Shown piece after piece: positions 17,487 to 25,397 of a stretch of DNA of 64,000 nucleotides (within the stretch, counting starts at the first letter, position 1; every line of letters starts with the position of its first letter). Source of the DNA: Lentilactobacillus curieae (lineage in GTDB: Bacteria > Bacillota > Bacilli > Lactobacillales > Lactobacillaceae); the NCBI RefSeq assembly GCF_000785105.2, contig NZ_CP018906.1, forward strand, positions 1,984,001 through 2,048,000, written 5' to 3'. The position numbers were made by a program, and so were the translations under genes. The notes under the pieces were generated by a model. It did not search any database, was not told the DNA's origin, and worked only from the letters and a program-made list of their open reading frames with translations.

Positions 17487-18491
17487 TTATTTATCCAGGT
17501 AGTTTTTCCGCCAGTCGTCAATTTCTGTAAGGAACCCTTGTACTCCCTTAGCATCTTTGAACGACGGAAATTCACCCAACATGACTGGCTCAGCTTGCTT
17601 GGCACTGCCACCAACTTTTTGCAAAATTAAAACTGACTTTTGAGCAGCTTCGTTAGCAAATAAGTCTTTTGGTAAGTTTAACAATCCTTGCAAATACACT
17701 TTGCCCTGCATCCATTTTAGCAAAGATTTAGCTTCTTCGGACTTAAAAATTGCAGATGGAACCAGAAAAATTCCAAATCCGCCATCATTTAAGTGATTAG
17801 CTGCCATTTCTAAAAACAAGTGATGCACGTAAGAATGACCTTTTTGAGCTCTGGTTTTAAAATTCTTGACGTTATCATCAACTGGATAATATCCAATTGG
17901 CAAATCAGAAATCACTAAATCAACCTTAGGCACCATGACGTCAACAATTGCGTCTTCATGATATAACTCGGCTTGAATCTGTTGAAGTTCAAACGATGCT
18001 GCGGCAATCTCAAACATCGCATCATCATTCTCAAGCCCATATGGATGAACCTGGGCACCAATATTATCTGAAAGACTGTTGGTCACCGTAGTTAGCAGGT
18101 TTCCTGTTCCCATCGCGGGATCGAGGATGCTGACATTTTTTTGTTTTTCAAACAATCCAGAAGCAATGTAGCTAACCACATCACCAATTGTGTCAGGTGT
18201 TAACTGATAGTTTGCTGGCAACTGGTCCTCTTTGGAAGCTTTTAGGACCATCATCTGCAGTGCCTTGCGTAGCGTCTCCGGCTCGTACTCAATCTCATCA
18301 AAAGTACTGATTGCCGTTTGAATTTTGTCGGCATCGGAATCAGTTAAACCGCCACCCTCTGGAGTGCCTTCCAAGATGTCATTTAAAACCTCAATTAAAG
18401 CGTCAATCCAGGAAGAATCTCGAGCTTGTTTAACAACTTCTGTAGCAGTATTGAATACATTGAAGATCTGTTCAATCTGTGTATTACTCAG
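17487..18491 (-). CDS. ytxK: YtxK-like class I methyltransferase (N6-adenine type fold)
   Basis: About 334 aa. SAM-binding loop ILDPAMGTGNLLT and, in the catalytic position of NPPY, the degenerate SDLPIGYYP, so adenine methylation is uncertain; no specificity domain or restriction gene is nearby. The start is non-standard. The open frame has no ATG; TTG at 18374 would cut off about 39 residues. AAAGGAG stands 9 bases before a CTG at 18491, giving a protein starting (M)SNTQIEQIFNVF, which resembles the start of homologues. I infer CTG initiation. It follows comGG and precedes ackA. Confidence 0.8.
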   Translation of the reverse strand: MSNTQIEQIFNVFNTATEVVKQARDSSWIDALIEVLNDILEGTPEGGGLTDSDADKIQTAISTFDEIEYEPETLRKALQMMVLKASKEDQLPANYQLTPDTIGDVVSYIASGLFEKQKNVSILDPAMGTGNLLTTVTNSLSDNIGAQVHPYGLENDDAMFEIAAASFELQQIQAELYHEDAIVDVMVPKVDLVISDLPIGYYPVDDNVKNFKTRAQKGHSYVHHLFLEMAANHLNDGGFGIFLVPSAIFKSEEAKSLLKWMQGKVYLQGLLNLPKDLFANEAAQKSVLILQKVGGSAKQAEPVMLGEFPSFKDAKGVQGFLTEIDDWRKNYLDK

Positions 18492-18579
18492 CTTGCTCAG
18501 CTCCTTTTCACATGTGTTAGTACTGTTAAATACTACCAGAAAAGGGGTACCAAATTCAAGAATGATAGTAATTCACAAA

Positions 18580-18759
18580 CTATTTATGGGACTTATAAGT
18601 TCTTATTAACTGATTAACATTACCGTGTTGTTGATAAAATGAATTACTTTTGATAATCAGACAAAAAGTAATCAATGTCGCAAACAAAATGGCTACCACT
18701 GTCAAATATCCGTGGTTATCCCGAACCGCTGATAATTTTTGCATGATATGTTTCCCCAT
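18580..18759 (-). CDS. comGG: ComGG-like protein (59 aa)
   Basis: Very short gene read from the sequence: ATG at 18759, TAG at 18580-18582. GTGAGG stands 7 bases upstream. Begins MGKHIMQKLSAVRDNHGYLT and continues into one hydrophobic segment (about residues 18-36, GYLTVVAILFATLITFCLII), then a short polar tail. The G-Y-L-T position resembles a degenerate prepilin cleavage site, but the Glu5 of true pseudopilins is missing. It overlaps comGF by 44 bases, as comG genes do. ComGG of B. subtilis is about twice as long, so this is either a reduced comGG or an unrelated small membrane protein in its place. Confidence 0.65.
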   Translation of the reverse strand: MGKHIMQKLSAVRDNHGYLTVVAILFATLITFCLIIKSNSFYQQHGNVNQLIRTYKSHK

Positions 18760-19156
18760 TCTGATACCTCACCTCAAAATTAATTTGCTTATATTTTCGC
18801 CAGAATCTAATGGCAGACACCCTTTCAATTAGCGGGACATAGCCATTCTCATAACCAGTTAAAATCACATTATCTTTGTATTTCATTAATCGATATTTCT
18901 TATGGGTTTTAGGACTGGACATTTTAAGTTCATCATTACTAATTCCATCCACTTTAAACGAAAACTTCTCTCCTTCAATCAAGCTAACACATCGATAAAA
19001 GGTAACTTGCTGATAATTTTCAGGTCGCCTAACCGCATCAAGGCTAAGCACCATTAAATCAAAAGCCATTAGTATTATGACCATGCTAACAATTGATTCA
19101 ATAAGTACAAAGCCACTATTTTTTTGACTGTTTCGAATAACTTGTTTGATTTTCAT
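18716..19156 (-). CDS. comGF: ComGF-like competence pseudopilin
   Basis: 146 aa. N-terminal prepilin-type sequence NSGFVLIESIVSMVIILMAFDLM follows an eleven-residue basic leader; Glu5 is present. The remainder matches the ComGF shape (YRLMKYKDNVILTGYENGYVPLIE). A minor component of the competence pilus that draws DNA to the envelope. Start at 19156 (MKIKQVIR), inside the end of comGE; the longer frame lacks a ribosome binding site. Confidence 0.85.
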   Translation of the reverse strand: MKIKQVIRNSQKNSGFVLIESIVSMVIILMAFDLMVLSLDAVRRPENYQQVTFYRCVSLIEGEKFSFKVDGISNDELKMSSPKTHKKYRLMKYKDNVILTGYENGYVPLIERVSAIRFWRKYKQINFEVRYQNGETYHAKIISGSG

Positions 19157-19319
19157 ACTGATACCTAGCCTGTTGCAGTCGAATGTGGTCATACTTGTCC
19201 TGTTCATGTAATTGATGTTGAAGTCCAAAGTATAAAATACTGAACATTGTAATTATGGTGATGCCGATCAAAGAATCAATCAGCGTGAACCCTTGTCTAT
19301 TCTTCTTTTTCAACAACAA
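19116..19319 (-). CDS. comGE: ComGE-like competence pseudopilin
   Basis: 67 aa. Leader ending in RQGFTLIDSLIGITIITMFSILYF, a prepilin signal with Asp in place of Glu at +5, then a short soluble part. The start lies in three consecutive TTG codons (19311-19319) after GGGAGG; there is no ATG. It overlaps comGD upstream by 23 bases and comGF downstream by 41. Short compared with B. subtilis ComGE (about 115 aa). Confidence 0.8.
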   Translation of the reverse strand: MLLKKKNRQGFTLIDSLIGITIITMFSILYFGLQHQLHEQDKYDHIRLQQARYQYENQTSYSKQSKK

Positions 19320-19758
19320 ACCCTCCCCAACCTAACTGGATTTTTTGTTTATACTTAACGTTGCCGTCCTGATTCAACCATTGAATTGTTTGTGGACTAA
19401 CGAATCCGGCATCAGTAATATATATTGTTTTTGAATTAGCTAGGTGAATTGTTTCTGGAACATTAAGCGTAAAGTTACGAGCTTCGTCACCATAGTCAAT
19501 GAACTTTAAATGCCCATCTTCAACTGTAATCTGCGTCTTTCTGTGCATTAATAACGAGCTATTCTGAGCCTTTCTAAAGCAGCGTTCATATTCGTCAAAA
19601 AAAGCTTTTTCTTGAATTCTATTTTGCCTGATTCCGCTTATCATGGTAACGGTTAGTCCTAAAATCATCGCCGCAATTAATAACCCAATAATGCTTTCAA
19701 CAACTGTAAACCCAGACTTACTTGACTGCTTGAGAATCTTTAATTTTAATTCCATCAT
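19297..19758 (-). CDS. comGD: ComGD-like competence pseudopilin
   Basis: 153 aa. Prepilin signal KSGFTVVESIIGLLIAAMILG at residues 14-34, with Glu5, then a globular domain ending in LGWGGFVVEKEE. Minor pilin of the type IV-like transformation pilus, processed by ComC. Overlaps comGC by 41 bases and comGE by 23, so coupled. Confidence 0.9.
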   Translation of the reverse strand: MMELKLKILKQSSKSGFTVVESIIGLLIAAMILGLTVTMISGIRQNRIQEKAFFDEYERCFRKAQNSSLLMHRKTQITVEDGHLKFIDYGDEARNFTLNVPETIHLANSKTIYITDAGFVSPQTIQWLNQDGNVKYKQKIQLGWGGFVVEKEE

Positions 19759-20047
19759 CGTTTGCTTCTTTTAACTGCTTATTGGTTAAATAACCTTTGT
19801 TGTGTAGCTCTGCCAAAGTTACGTGCTTTGCTTTAGGAAATTCGCTGTAATAAGCATCAACTTGTGATTGAACTACTGAAACCATTGCATTTGAATGGAT
19901 TCCCTGAGCATGCTTACGTTGATTTGAAAGATTAGGAATAATTATCAGAATCAGTAATGAAATGATAAACAGAACAATTGTCATTTCAATCAGCGTAAAT
20001 CCCCGCCTCTCAACCATTAGTTTCTTTTTAATTTTGGACTTATTCAT
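19718..20047 (-). CDS. comGC: Major competence pseudopilin ComGC
   Basis: 109 aa. Classic prepilin signal RRGFTLIEMTIVLFIISLLI (residues 14-33) with cleavage expected after Gly16, then the ComGC body with AQGIHSNAMVSVVQSQVDAYY and a Leu-rich tail. Forms the shaft of the DNA-uptake pilus. One base after comGB. Processing by prepilin peptidase (not in the window) is required. Confidence 0.95.
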   Translation of the reverse strand: MNKSKIKKKLMVERRGFTLIEMTIVLFIISLLILIIIPNLSNQRKHAQGIHSNAMVSVVQSQVDAYYSEFPKAKHVTLAELHNKGYLTNKQLKEANDDGIKIKDSQAVK

Positions 20048-20048
20048 A

Positions 20049-21071
20049 TCAATATATCTCCTTTAATGATCCGTAAATTGGCATCAAGATTTGAAAGTAA
20101 GCTGCCACAATTGCTAATCCAATCACACAGAATAAAATTGGCTGAATACAGCCAATTAGCCTATCAATTCGATTAGAAAACGTCTGAAACATTTTTTGTG
20201 AATACGCCAAAAGTGATTGTGCGATTTCATCTGTAGTGCCACCACTGTTCAAGAATTTAATCATCTCTTTAGGTACGAAATCATAGTTTTTTGCCACAAT
20301 TACAATATCGGTTCCAGATTTTAATTCACGGTTTAATGAGCCTCCCAAGTTGTACAACAACGAGTGATGATCAAACGTTTTCAACAATTCAATGATTTCT
20401 TTGATTGGCAATCCGTTTCTCAACAATACCGCTAGGTTGCTGGCTAAGTAATAAGATAGATAGCTTCGAACGACTTTCCCAATAACCGGAAGTTTACTTA
20501 ATGCTGAAAAGCGGTTAATCACTGACAAACCTGTCCAATAAAACCAACCAAAATAACCAACCACACCAATCAAGAAAACACCTAAAAACAACAAATACGG
20601 TGTTTGATTATGGTGATTATTTGCAACGTAGATTCCAGAGATGTTAGGTAATATATACAACTTAATGGTAACCACTAATATCACAATCATCGCCATCAAA
20701 AAAACGGGATAAGTTAAAAGTCCCTGGATTTTTTTCATTTGAGTTTGTCTGATGTCAAAAAAAGCTCCTAACTCACTTAACGTGCGTCCAAGTTGACCAT
20801 GTTTTTCTGCAACCAAAATCTGGTGATAAGTTTCAGAATCAATAAACTCCCTAATACTGACAGAAAATCCTGCCCCAGTTTCCATTTTTTGATTTATTTT
20901 TGTCACTGAATTTGTGAGTTTAGGTTCAGTCTCGCAAATGTATGATAGTGCGTGATTTAACGAAAAACCGGTACTGATTAAATCCCCTATCGTTTTAAAA
21001 AAGACCGTTTTATCAGCTGCGGACCACTTATCCGTACCAATGCTCTTCAGCTTCAGCAATGGATACTTCAT
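20049..21071 (-). CDS. comGB: Competence pilus platform protein ComGB
   Basis: 340 aa, GspF/PilC-family inner-membrane platform protein. Two T2SSF domains: one around residues 20-140 (FFKTIGDLISTGFSLNHALSYI) and a second in the C-terminal half, with three membrane segments. It anchors the pilus and receives force from ComGA. Start at 21071 (MKYPLLKL), inside the end of comGA (44-base overlap); a longer frame starts in non-homologous sequence. Confidence 0.93.
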   Translation of the reverse strand: MKYPLLKLKSIGTDKWSAADKTVFFKTIGDLISTGFSLNHALSYICETEPKLTNSVTKINQKMETGAGFSVSIREFIDSETYHQILVAEKHGQLGRTLSELGAFFDIRQTQMKKIQGLLTYPVFLMAMIVILVVTIKLYILPNISGIYVANNHHNQTPYLLFLGVFLIGVVGYFGWFYWTGLSVINRFSALSKLPVIGKVVRSYLSYYLASNLAVLLRNGLPIKEIIELLKTFDHHSLLYNLGGSLNRELKSGTDIVIVAKNYDFVPKEMIKFLNSGGTTDEIAQSLLAYSQKMFQTFSNRIDRLIGCIQPILFCVIGLAIVAAYFQILMPIYGSLKEIY

Positions 21072-21996
21072 CCTCTGCAACCCCCTTCTGTAAATACTGT
21101 TGCCAAGTCGACCAGTCATAATTTTCGTGATTCAGTTCTTCATATGAATGACCGACAATAATTCCTTTTTGACTACCCGAGTTTGTATTCAACAATCTTT
21201 GGTACACAATTCCTGTCAGTGCCTGTTCTAAATATCCTGATTCAATACCAAGGTTTAGTAACCGTTGAATCACCCCCGTTGGGCTTTGAGCATGAACCGT
21301 TGTCAATACCAGGTGTCCTGATAAAGCGGCCTGAACGGCTGCGTTCGCAGTCTCAAAATCACGAATTTCGCCAATTATGAACACATCTGGTCGGTGGCGT
21401 AATCCGACCTTTATCAATTCCATATAAGAGAGTCCTGCATCATTATTGACCTGCAACTGCAAAAAATCATTTTGGTAGACCTCTACAGGATCTTCAATTG
21501 CCATAACAATTTGCTGTTTAGAGAAACTAGATGCCAATTGGTAAATAGTTGTTGTCTTCCCCGAACCAGTTGGTCCCGGAAAAACTATCAATCCACGCAT
21601 TTGGCATAACCGGCTTACTTTTTCGTATTCCTCGGTATTGACAAACTTTGCAGGAGTTGTTTGCCAGTCATAAATAAGTCTAATCACCAAAGATTCGTGG
21701 CTGTGAACATCCCCAACAGTTGAAATTCTAAGTGATAACTTTTTGTTTTCCTCATGCCATGACAACCGGCCAGCTTGAGGGCGCCTTCGCTCACTAATTG
21801 ACATTTCGGCCGCGTACTTACAATAGTTAATTACTTGATTTGCATTCTGCATATTTAGGGTTAAGTAGCCGTCTAAGCCTTTCGTACCTCTAAATAACAC
21901 TTGGTAACTATCTTCTCGCCACATAAAGTAGATATCAGAAGTCTTGGATTCAATTGCTTTAGTTATCATTTGGTTAAAGAACACCTTTGCATCCAT
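21028..21996 (-). CDS. comGA: Competence pilus assembly ATPase ComGA
   Basis: 322 aa PilB/GspE-type ATPase. Walker A GPTGSGKTTT near residues 140-149, Asp box VMAIEDPVEVYQ, and Walker B region VFIIGEIRDFETA with the His box LVLTTVHAQS. Drives assembly of the DNA-uptake pilus. Start at 21996 (MDAKVFFN), 6 bases after GAGGTG. First gene of comGA-GB-GC-GD-GE-GF-GG. The leader is only 30-40 bases long and abuts the yebC terminator. Confidence 0.95.
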   Translation of the reverse strand: MDAKVFFNQMITKAIESKTSDIYFMWREDSYQVLFRGTKGLDGYLTLNMQNANQVINYCKYAAEMSISERRRPQAGRLSWHEENKKLSLRISTVGDVHSHESLVIRLIYDWQTTPAKFVNTEEYEKVSRLCQMRGLIVFPGPTGSGKTTTIYQLASSFSKQQIVMAIEDPVEVYQNDFLQLQVNNDAGLSYMELIKVGLRHRPDVFIIGEIRDFETANAAVQAALSGHLVLTTVHAQSPTGVIQRLLNLGIESGYLEQALTGIVYQRLLNTNSGSQKGIIVGHSYEELNHENYDWSTWQQYLQKGVAEDEVSIAEAEEHWYG

Positions 21997-22017
21997 TTTT
22001 TTCACCTCGTAAAAACT

Positions 22018-22025
22018 AAATACGC
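22018..22025 (-). promoter_or_regulatory. Possible comG promoter element next to the yebC terminator
   Basis: On the minus strand the terminator T run is followed directly by GCGTATTT, then T-rich sequence and the comGA ribosome binding site. A T run followed by a CG-containing octamer recalls the combox used by alternative competence sigma factors (TACGAATA in streptococci). Match is partial; listed as a hypothesis. Confidence 0.25.
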
Positions 22026-22056
22026 AAAAAAAGCCAACCTTTTTCAAGGTTGGCTT
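22026..22056 (-). terminator. Terminator of yebC
   Basis: Perfect 11-base arms AAGCCAACCTT / AAGGTTGGCTT (22031-22041, 22046-22056) with 4-base loop and a T run. Confidence 0.9.
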
Positions 22057-22068
22057 TAAATATTTATT

Positions 22069-22806
22069 TTATTCTTCTGATTCAGGCAAAACAGCTGCTT
22101 CGTAGACGTCTTGAACATCATCATTATCTTCAAGTTCATCAATTAAGCCAGTGTATTGAGAAATCTTTTCTGCTGGAACTTCAGTAGTCGTTTCAGGGAA
22201 CAAACGAACTTCTGCAGTATCAAGTGAATAGCCCTTTTCTTGAAGTGCATCACGTGCACTCGCCAAAGATTGTGAATCTGTGAAGATTTGGAACATTTCG
22301 TCACTAGTCTTCATGTCATCAGCTCCGGCATCTAAGGCATCCATTAACATAGTATCTTCATCTGTGTCTAAACCATCACGAAGGATTTCAATAATACCTT
22401 TACGATCAAACATATAAGACACTGAACCACTAGCTCCAAGAGAACCACCGTGGTGGGTGAAAGCAGAACGAACTGCTGCTGCAGTTCTGTTCTTGTTATC
22501 AGTTAATGCGGAAACCATGATAGCAGTACCACCAGGGCCGTATCCTTCATAAGTGATTTCTTCGAACTTAGCTCCACCAACACCTGAGGCCTTATCGATA
22601 GCACGTTGAACGTTATCTTTAGGCATGTTAGCTGCGCGGGCCTTATCCATTACCAAACGAAGTTGTGGGTTATTGTCTGGATCAGGATCACCTGCTTTAG
22701 CGGCTTGGTACAAGTCACGTGATATTTTTTGGAAAATTTTTCCACGTTTAGCATCTTGAGCGTTTTTACGGCCTTGGATGTTATGCCATTTTGAATGTCC
22801 TGACAT
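22069..22806 (-). CDS. yebC: YebC/PmpR-family translation or transcription factor
   Basis: 245 aa cytosolic TACO1/YebC family protein. Signature start [22 protein letters not shown], then [14 protein letters not shown] and the GPGGTAIMV block. Family members have been described as transcription regulators and, more recently, as helping ribosomes through proline-rich stretches; which applies here is open. It is monocistronic with its own promoter and terminator, just upstream of the comG operon. Confidence 0.95.
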   Translation of the reverse strand: MSGHSKWHNIQGRKNAQDAKRGKIFQKISRDLYQAAKAGDPDPDNNPQLRLVMDKARAANMPKDNVQRAIDKASGVGGAKFEEITYEGYGPGGTAIMVSALTDNKNRTAAAVRSAFTHHGGSLGASGSVSYMFDRKGIIEILRDGLDTDEDTMLMDALDAGADDMKTSDEMFQIFTDSQSLASARDALQEKGYSLDTAEVRLFPETTTEVPAEKISQYTGLIDELEDNDDVQDVYEAAVLPESEE

Positions 22807-22836
22807 ATCAAATACAACTCTTTTCCTTATTAATTT

Positions 22837-22850
22837 GGTTATCGTTTACA
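22837..22850 (-). promoter_or_regulatory. cre-like site in the yebC leader
   Basis: Minus strand TGTAAACGATAACC matches cre TGWAANCGNTNWCA at 13 of 14 positions. It lies just downstream of the predicted -10, where bound CcpA could block transcription. Weak evidence without binding data. Confidence 0.4.
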
Positions 22851-22859
22851 TACTCGTTT

Positions 22860-22888
22860 ATTCTATCAAACTAAAGGCACTGTTTCAA
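22860..22888 (-). promoter_or_regulatory. yebC promoter
   Basis: Minus-strand TTGAAA (22883-22888), 17-base spacer, TAGAAT (22860-22865). Confidence 0.55.
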
Positions 22889-22939
22889 GGTCAGCAAATT
22901 CATGAATGCTTGGGCACATTGCAAGGGCTTTAGTTATGG

Positions 22940-22973
22940 ATCATAAAGCTAGCCTTATATAATAAGGGCTGGC
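22940..22973 (-). terminator. Terminator of ccpA
   Basis: Imperfect hairpin, GCTAGCC-TTAT against ATAAGGGCTGGC (22948-22973), with a short T tail. About 50 bases after the ccpA stop. Confidence 0.5.
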
Positions 22974-23021
22974 ATTTCAGTAATATTTTCAAATAAACTA
23001 TCTGTATGAAACAGCATCACA

Positions 23022-24023
23022 TTATTTTGTTGATTCACGCTTCATCAAACCATAAGGCAAGAGAACGTTCTTTTCATCAATTGGCTCACTATTCATAAGT
23101 TTTGTAAGCAAACGCATTGCCACGGCACCAATATCATAAAGTGGCTGGGTGATTGATGACATCTTTGGCCTAATCATCTCAGTTAATTTTGTATCATTAC
23201 TAGTAATAACCTCAAAATCAGCTGGTACACTTACACCTGCATCAGTCATACCGTTAACAATTCCAGCGGCCAACTCATCATCTGTAACCATTGCTGCAGT
23301 CGCCTTAGCAGAAACTAATGCTGGTTGCAAAAGGGTTCCAGTTTTATAGGAATTATCAGTTTCAAATACCAATTTATCATCAAATGAGATTCCGGCATTC
23401 TTAAGCGCTTGTTTGTATCCCTTTAAGCGGTACTTACTGTTAATTGGTTGGTCAAGCGGACCACAAACGAAGGCAACTCGCTTATTACCACGGTCGATCA
23501 GATTCTTAACTTCTTCCTGAACTGCGGCTGCATAGTCGATGTTGACACTAGGTTTAACTTGCTCATCATCAATTGAACCAGCTAACACAATTGGCGTCTT
23601 GGTTCTTCTGAACTCTTCACGCAAATCATCAGTAATGTTATTACCCATAAAAATAATTCCATCAACTTGTTTCGACAATAATGTGTTCAGTACGGTAATT
23701 TCTTTTTCACCGTTTGAATCTGAATTGGTTAAAATAATGTTGTATTTGTACATACTAGCAACATCATCAATTCCTCGAGCTAATGCTGAGAAATAAAGGT
23801 TGGTAACATCAGGTACAATTACACCAACAGTAGTAGTTTTCTTGCTTGCAAGTCCACGTGCAACGGCGTTAGGACGGTAATCAAGTTTATCAATTACATC
23901 CAAAACTTTTTTTCGAGTAGCTGGCTTTACGTTATTGTTCCCATTAACAACACGAGAAACCGTCGCCATTGACACATTGGCTTCACGAGCAACATCATAA
24001 ATCGTCACAGTTTGTTTATCCAT
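23022..24023 (-). CDS. ccpA: Catabolite control protein A
   Basis: 333 aa LacI/GalR-family regulator that, with HPr-Ser-P, controls carbon catabolite genes through cre sites. N-terminal helix-turn-helix TIYDVAREANVSMATVSRVVN (residues 5-25) and hinge YRPNAVARGLASKK are near identical to known CcpA; effector domain follows. Start at 24023 (MDKQTVTI); GAAAGGG stands about 10 bases upstream. The next plus-strand gene is pepQ, the usual lactobacillar pairing, and a perfect cre lies between them. Confidence 0.96.
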   Translation of the reverse strand: MDKQTVTIYDVAREANVSMATVSRVVNGNNNVKPATRKKVLDVIDKLDYRPNAVARGLASKKTTTVGVIVPDVTNLYFSALARGIDDVASMYKYNIILTNSDSNGEKEITVLNTLLSKQVDGIIFMGNNITDDLREEFRRTKTPIVLAGSIDDEQVKPSVNIDYAAAVQEEVKNLIDRGNKRVAFVCGPLDQPINSKYRLKGYKQALKNAGISFDDKLVFETDNSYKTGTLLQPALVSAKATAAMVTDDELAAGIVNGMTDAGVSVPADFEVITSNDTKLTEMIRPKMSSITQPLYDIGAVAMRLLTKLMNSEPIDEKNVLLPYGLMKRESTK

Positions 24024-24052
24024 AAGTGATAGCCCTTTCTTTGAAGACACAA

Positions 24053-24079
24053 TATGTTTTCATCAGTTTTCAAAACATA
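24053..24079. repeat. Inverted repeat in the ccpA leader
   Basis: TATGTTTT / AAAACATA arms (24053-24060, 24072-24079) around an 11-base centre, between the ccpA -10 and its start. It could be a leader hairpin or operator. It lacks the central CG of a cre. Confidence 0.5.
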
Positions 24080-24083
24080 CTCC

Positions 24084-24112
24084 AATATAACAAAAAAAAC
24101 GCATCATCGCAA
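24084..24112 (-). promoter_or_regulatory. ccpA promoter
   Basis: Minus-strand TTGCGA (24107-24112), 17-base spacer, TATATT (24084-24089). Confidence 0.6.
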
Positions 24113-24114
24113 TT

Positions 24115-24128
24115 TGAAAACGTTTTCA
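24115..24128. promoter_or_regulatory. Perfect cre site between ccpA and pepQ
   Basis: TGAAAACGTTTTCA, a full palindrome that meets all 14 positions of TGWAANCGNTNWCA. It lies 2 bases upstream of the ccpA -35 and about 100 bases before the pepQ start. CcpA probably regulates its own gene and/or pepQ here. Confidence 0.8.
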
Positions 24129-24233
24129 TATCAAATGATAAACTATCGCTATTCACTTTTCAAGAAAAACGCTAATTATTAGCTAATTTATGTATGATAT
24201 ACTGAAATTACTATATATAAAGAGGTGCTTTGA

Positions 24234-25331
24234 TTGAATAAAGTAGAAAAAATTCAAAAATGGCTTTCTGACAACCAAAATGATGTTGCACTGATTACTG
24301 ACCCTAAAACCATTCAGTATTTAACCGGTTTTTACAGTGATCCCGTTGAACGCGTTTTGATGATGGTCGTGTTCAAAGATAGTGAACCATTTATCTTTGG
24401 CCCTGCACTAGAATCTGAAGCAATTAAGGATACAGGCTTTTCAGGCCATGTGTATGGTTACTTAGACCATGAAAATCCATGGAAAATGATTGCTGACCAG
24501 ATTAATAGTAGAAAACCAAGTGGCAACCGCTACGCAATCGAAAAAACTGCCTTGACAGTCGATCGATTCGAAAATCTAAAACAAGTCCTACCAAACGCAG
24601 ATTTTGAAACTAATCTCACCCCTTTCATTGAACAAATGAGGCTGATCAAGTCTGCTGATGAGATTGAAAAACTAAACATTGCTGGTAAATGGGCTGACTT
24701 TGCATTTAAAGTTGGCTTTGAAGCAGTTAAAAAAGGTGTTCCAGAATCAGCAGTTGCTGCTGAACTAGAATATGCTTTAAAGAAAAAAGGAATCATGGAG
24801 ATGAGTTTTGATACCCTAATTCAAGCTGGTCCCCACGCTGCCGAACCACACGGAGCTACTGCTGGAAATCTAATCCAAGACAATCAACTCGTACTGTTTG
24901 ATTTAGGAACTGTCTGGGAAGGTTACATTAGTGACGCTTCAAGAACAGTGGCAGTTGGTAAACCAGACGACAAATCAATGGATATTTATAAAGTCTGTTT
25001 AGAAGCTCAACTCACTGCTCAAGAAGCTGCTAAACCCGGAATTACAGCAGCCGAACTTGATAAAATTGCTAGAGATGTGATTGATAAAGCCGGCTATGGA
25101 GAGTACTTCATCCACCGTCTTGGCCATGGAATGGGAATGAGTGAACACGAATTTCCATCAATCATGGAAGGAAATGATATGGTTCTCGAACCTGGAATGT
25201 GCTTCTCAATTGAACCTGGAATTTATATTCCAAACGTTGCTGGTGTTCGTATCGAAGATTGTGTTCACATTACCGATGACGGTTGTGAACCATTTACCCA
25301 CACAACTAAAGATCTACAATACGTTGATTAA
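24234..25331 (+). CDS. pepQ: Xaa-Pro dipeptidase
   Basis: 365 aa M24 metallopeptidase (prolidase) that splits X-Pro dipeptides from imported peptides. Two-metal ligands are visible: the two Asp in LVLFDLGTVWEGYISDASRT, His in HRLGHGMG, Glu in SIEPGIYI and Glu in GVRIEDCV. N-terminal creatinase-type domain present. The start is TTG at 24234, 6 bases after AGAGGTG. Monocistronic, divergent from ccpA with a cre in the shared region, ended by a two-way terminator. Confidence 0.95.
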   Translation: MNKVEKIQKWLSDNQNDVALITDPKTIQYLTGFYSDPVERVLMMVVFKDSEPFIFGPALESEAIKDTGFSGHVYGYLDHENPWKMIADQINSRKPSGNRYAIEKTALTVDRFENLKQVLPNADFETNLTPFIEQMRLIKSADEIEKLNIAGKWADFAFKVGFEAVKKGVPESAVAAELEYALKKKGIMEMSFDTLIQAGPHAAEPHGATAGNLIQDNQLVLFDLGTVWEGYISDASRTVAVGKPDDKSMDIYKVCLEAQLTAQEAAKPGITAAELDKIARDVIDKAGYGEYFIHRLGHGMGMSEHEFPSIMEGNDMVLEPGMCFSIEPGIYIPNVAGVRIEDCVHITDDGCEPFTHTTKDLQYVD

Positions 25332-25340
25332 TCAATAAAT

Positions 25341-25380
25341 AAAAAGAGTTAGAAACCAATTGGTTTCTAACTCTTTTTTT
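25341..25380. terminator. Bidirectional terminator between pepQ and the YtxH-like gene
   Basis: Near-perfect palindrome with AAAAAGAGTTAGAAACCAA and its complement (25341-25378), A and T flanks. Confidence 0.9.
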
Positions 25381-25397
25381 ATTAAGTATGTTTTAGC

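Noticed and set aside
17487-18491. ytxK as part of a restriction-modification system
   Set aside because: No restriction or specificity gene nearby, degenerate NPPY-type motif, and the conserved comG-ytxK-ackA context.
19116-19319. comGE/comGF overlap as a frameshifted gene
   Set aside because: Both frames have their own prepilin signal; overlaps of this size are normal in comG operons.
24053-24079. Second cre site in the ccpA leader
   Set aside because: Repeat lacks the central CG and fits the cre consensus poorly; kept only as an inverted repeat.
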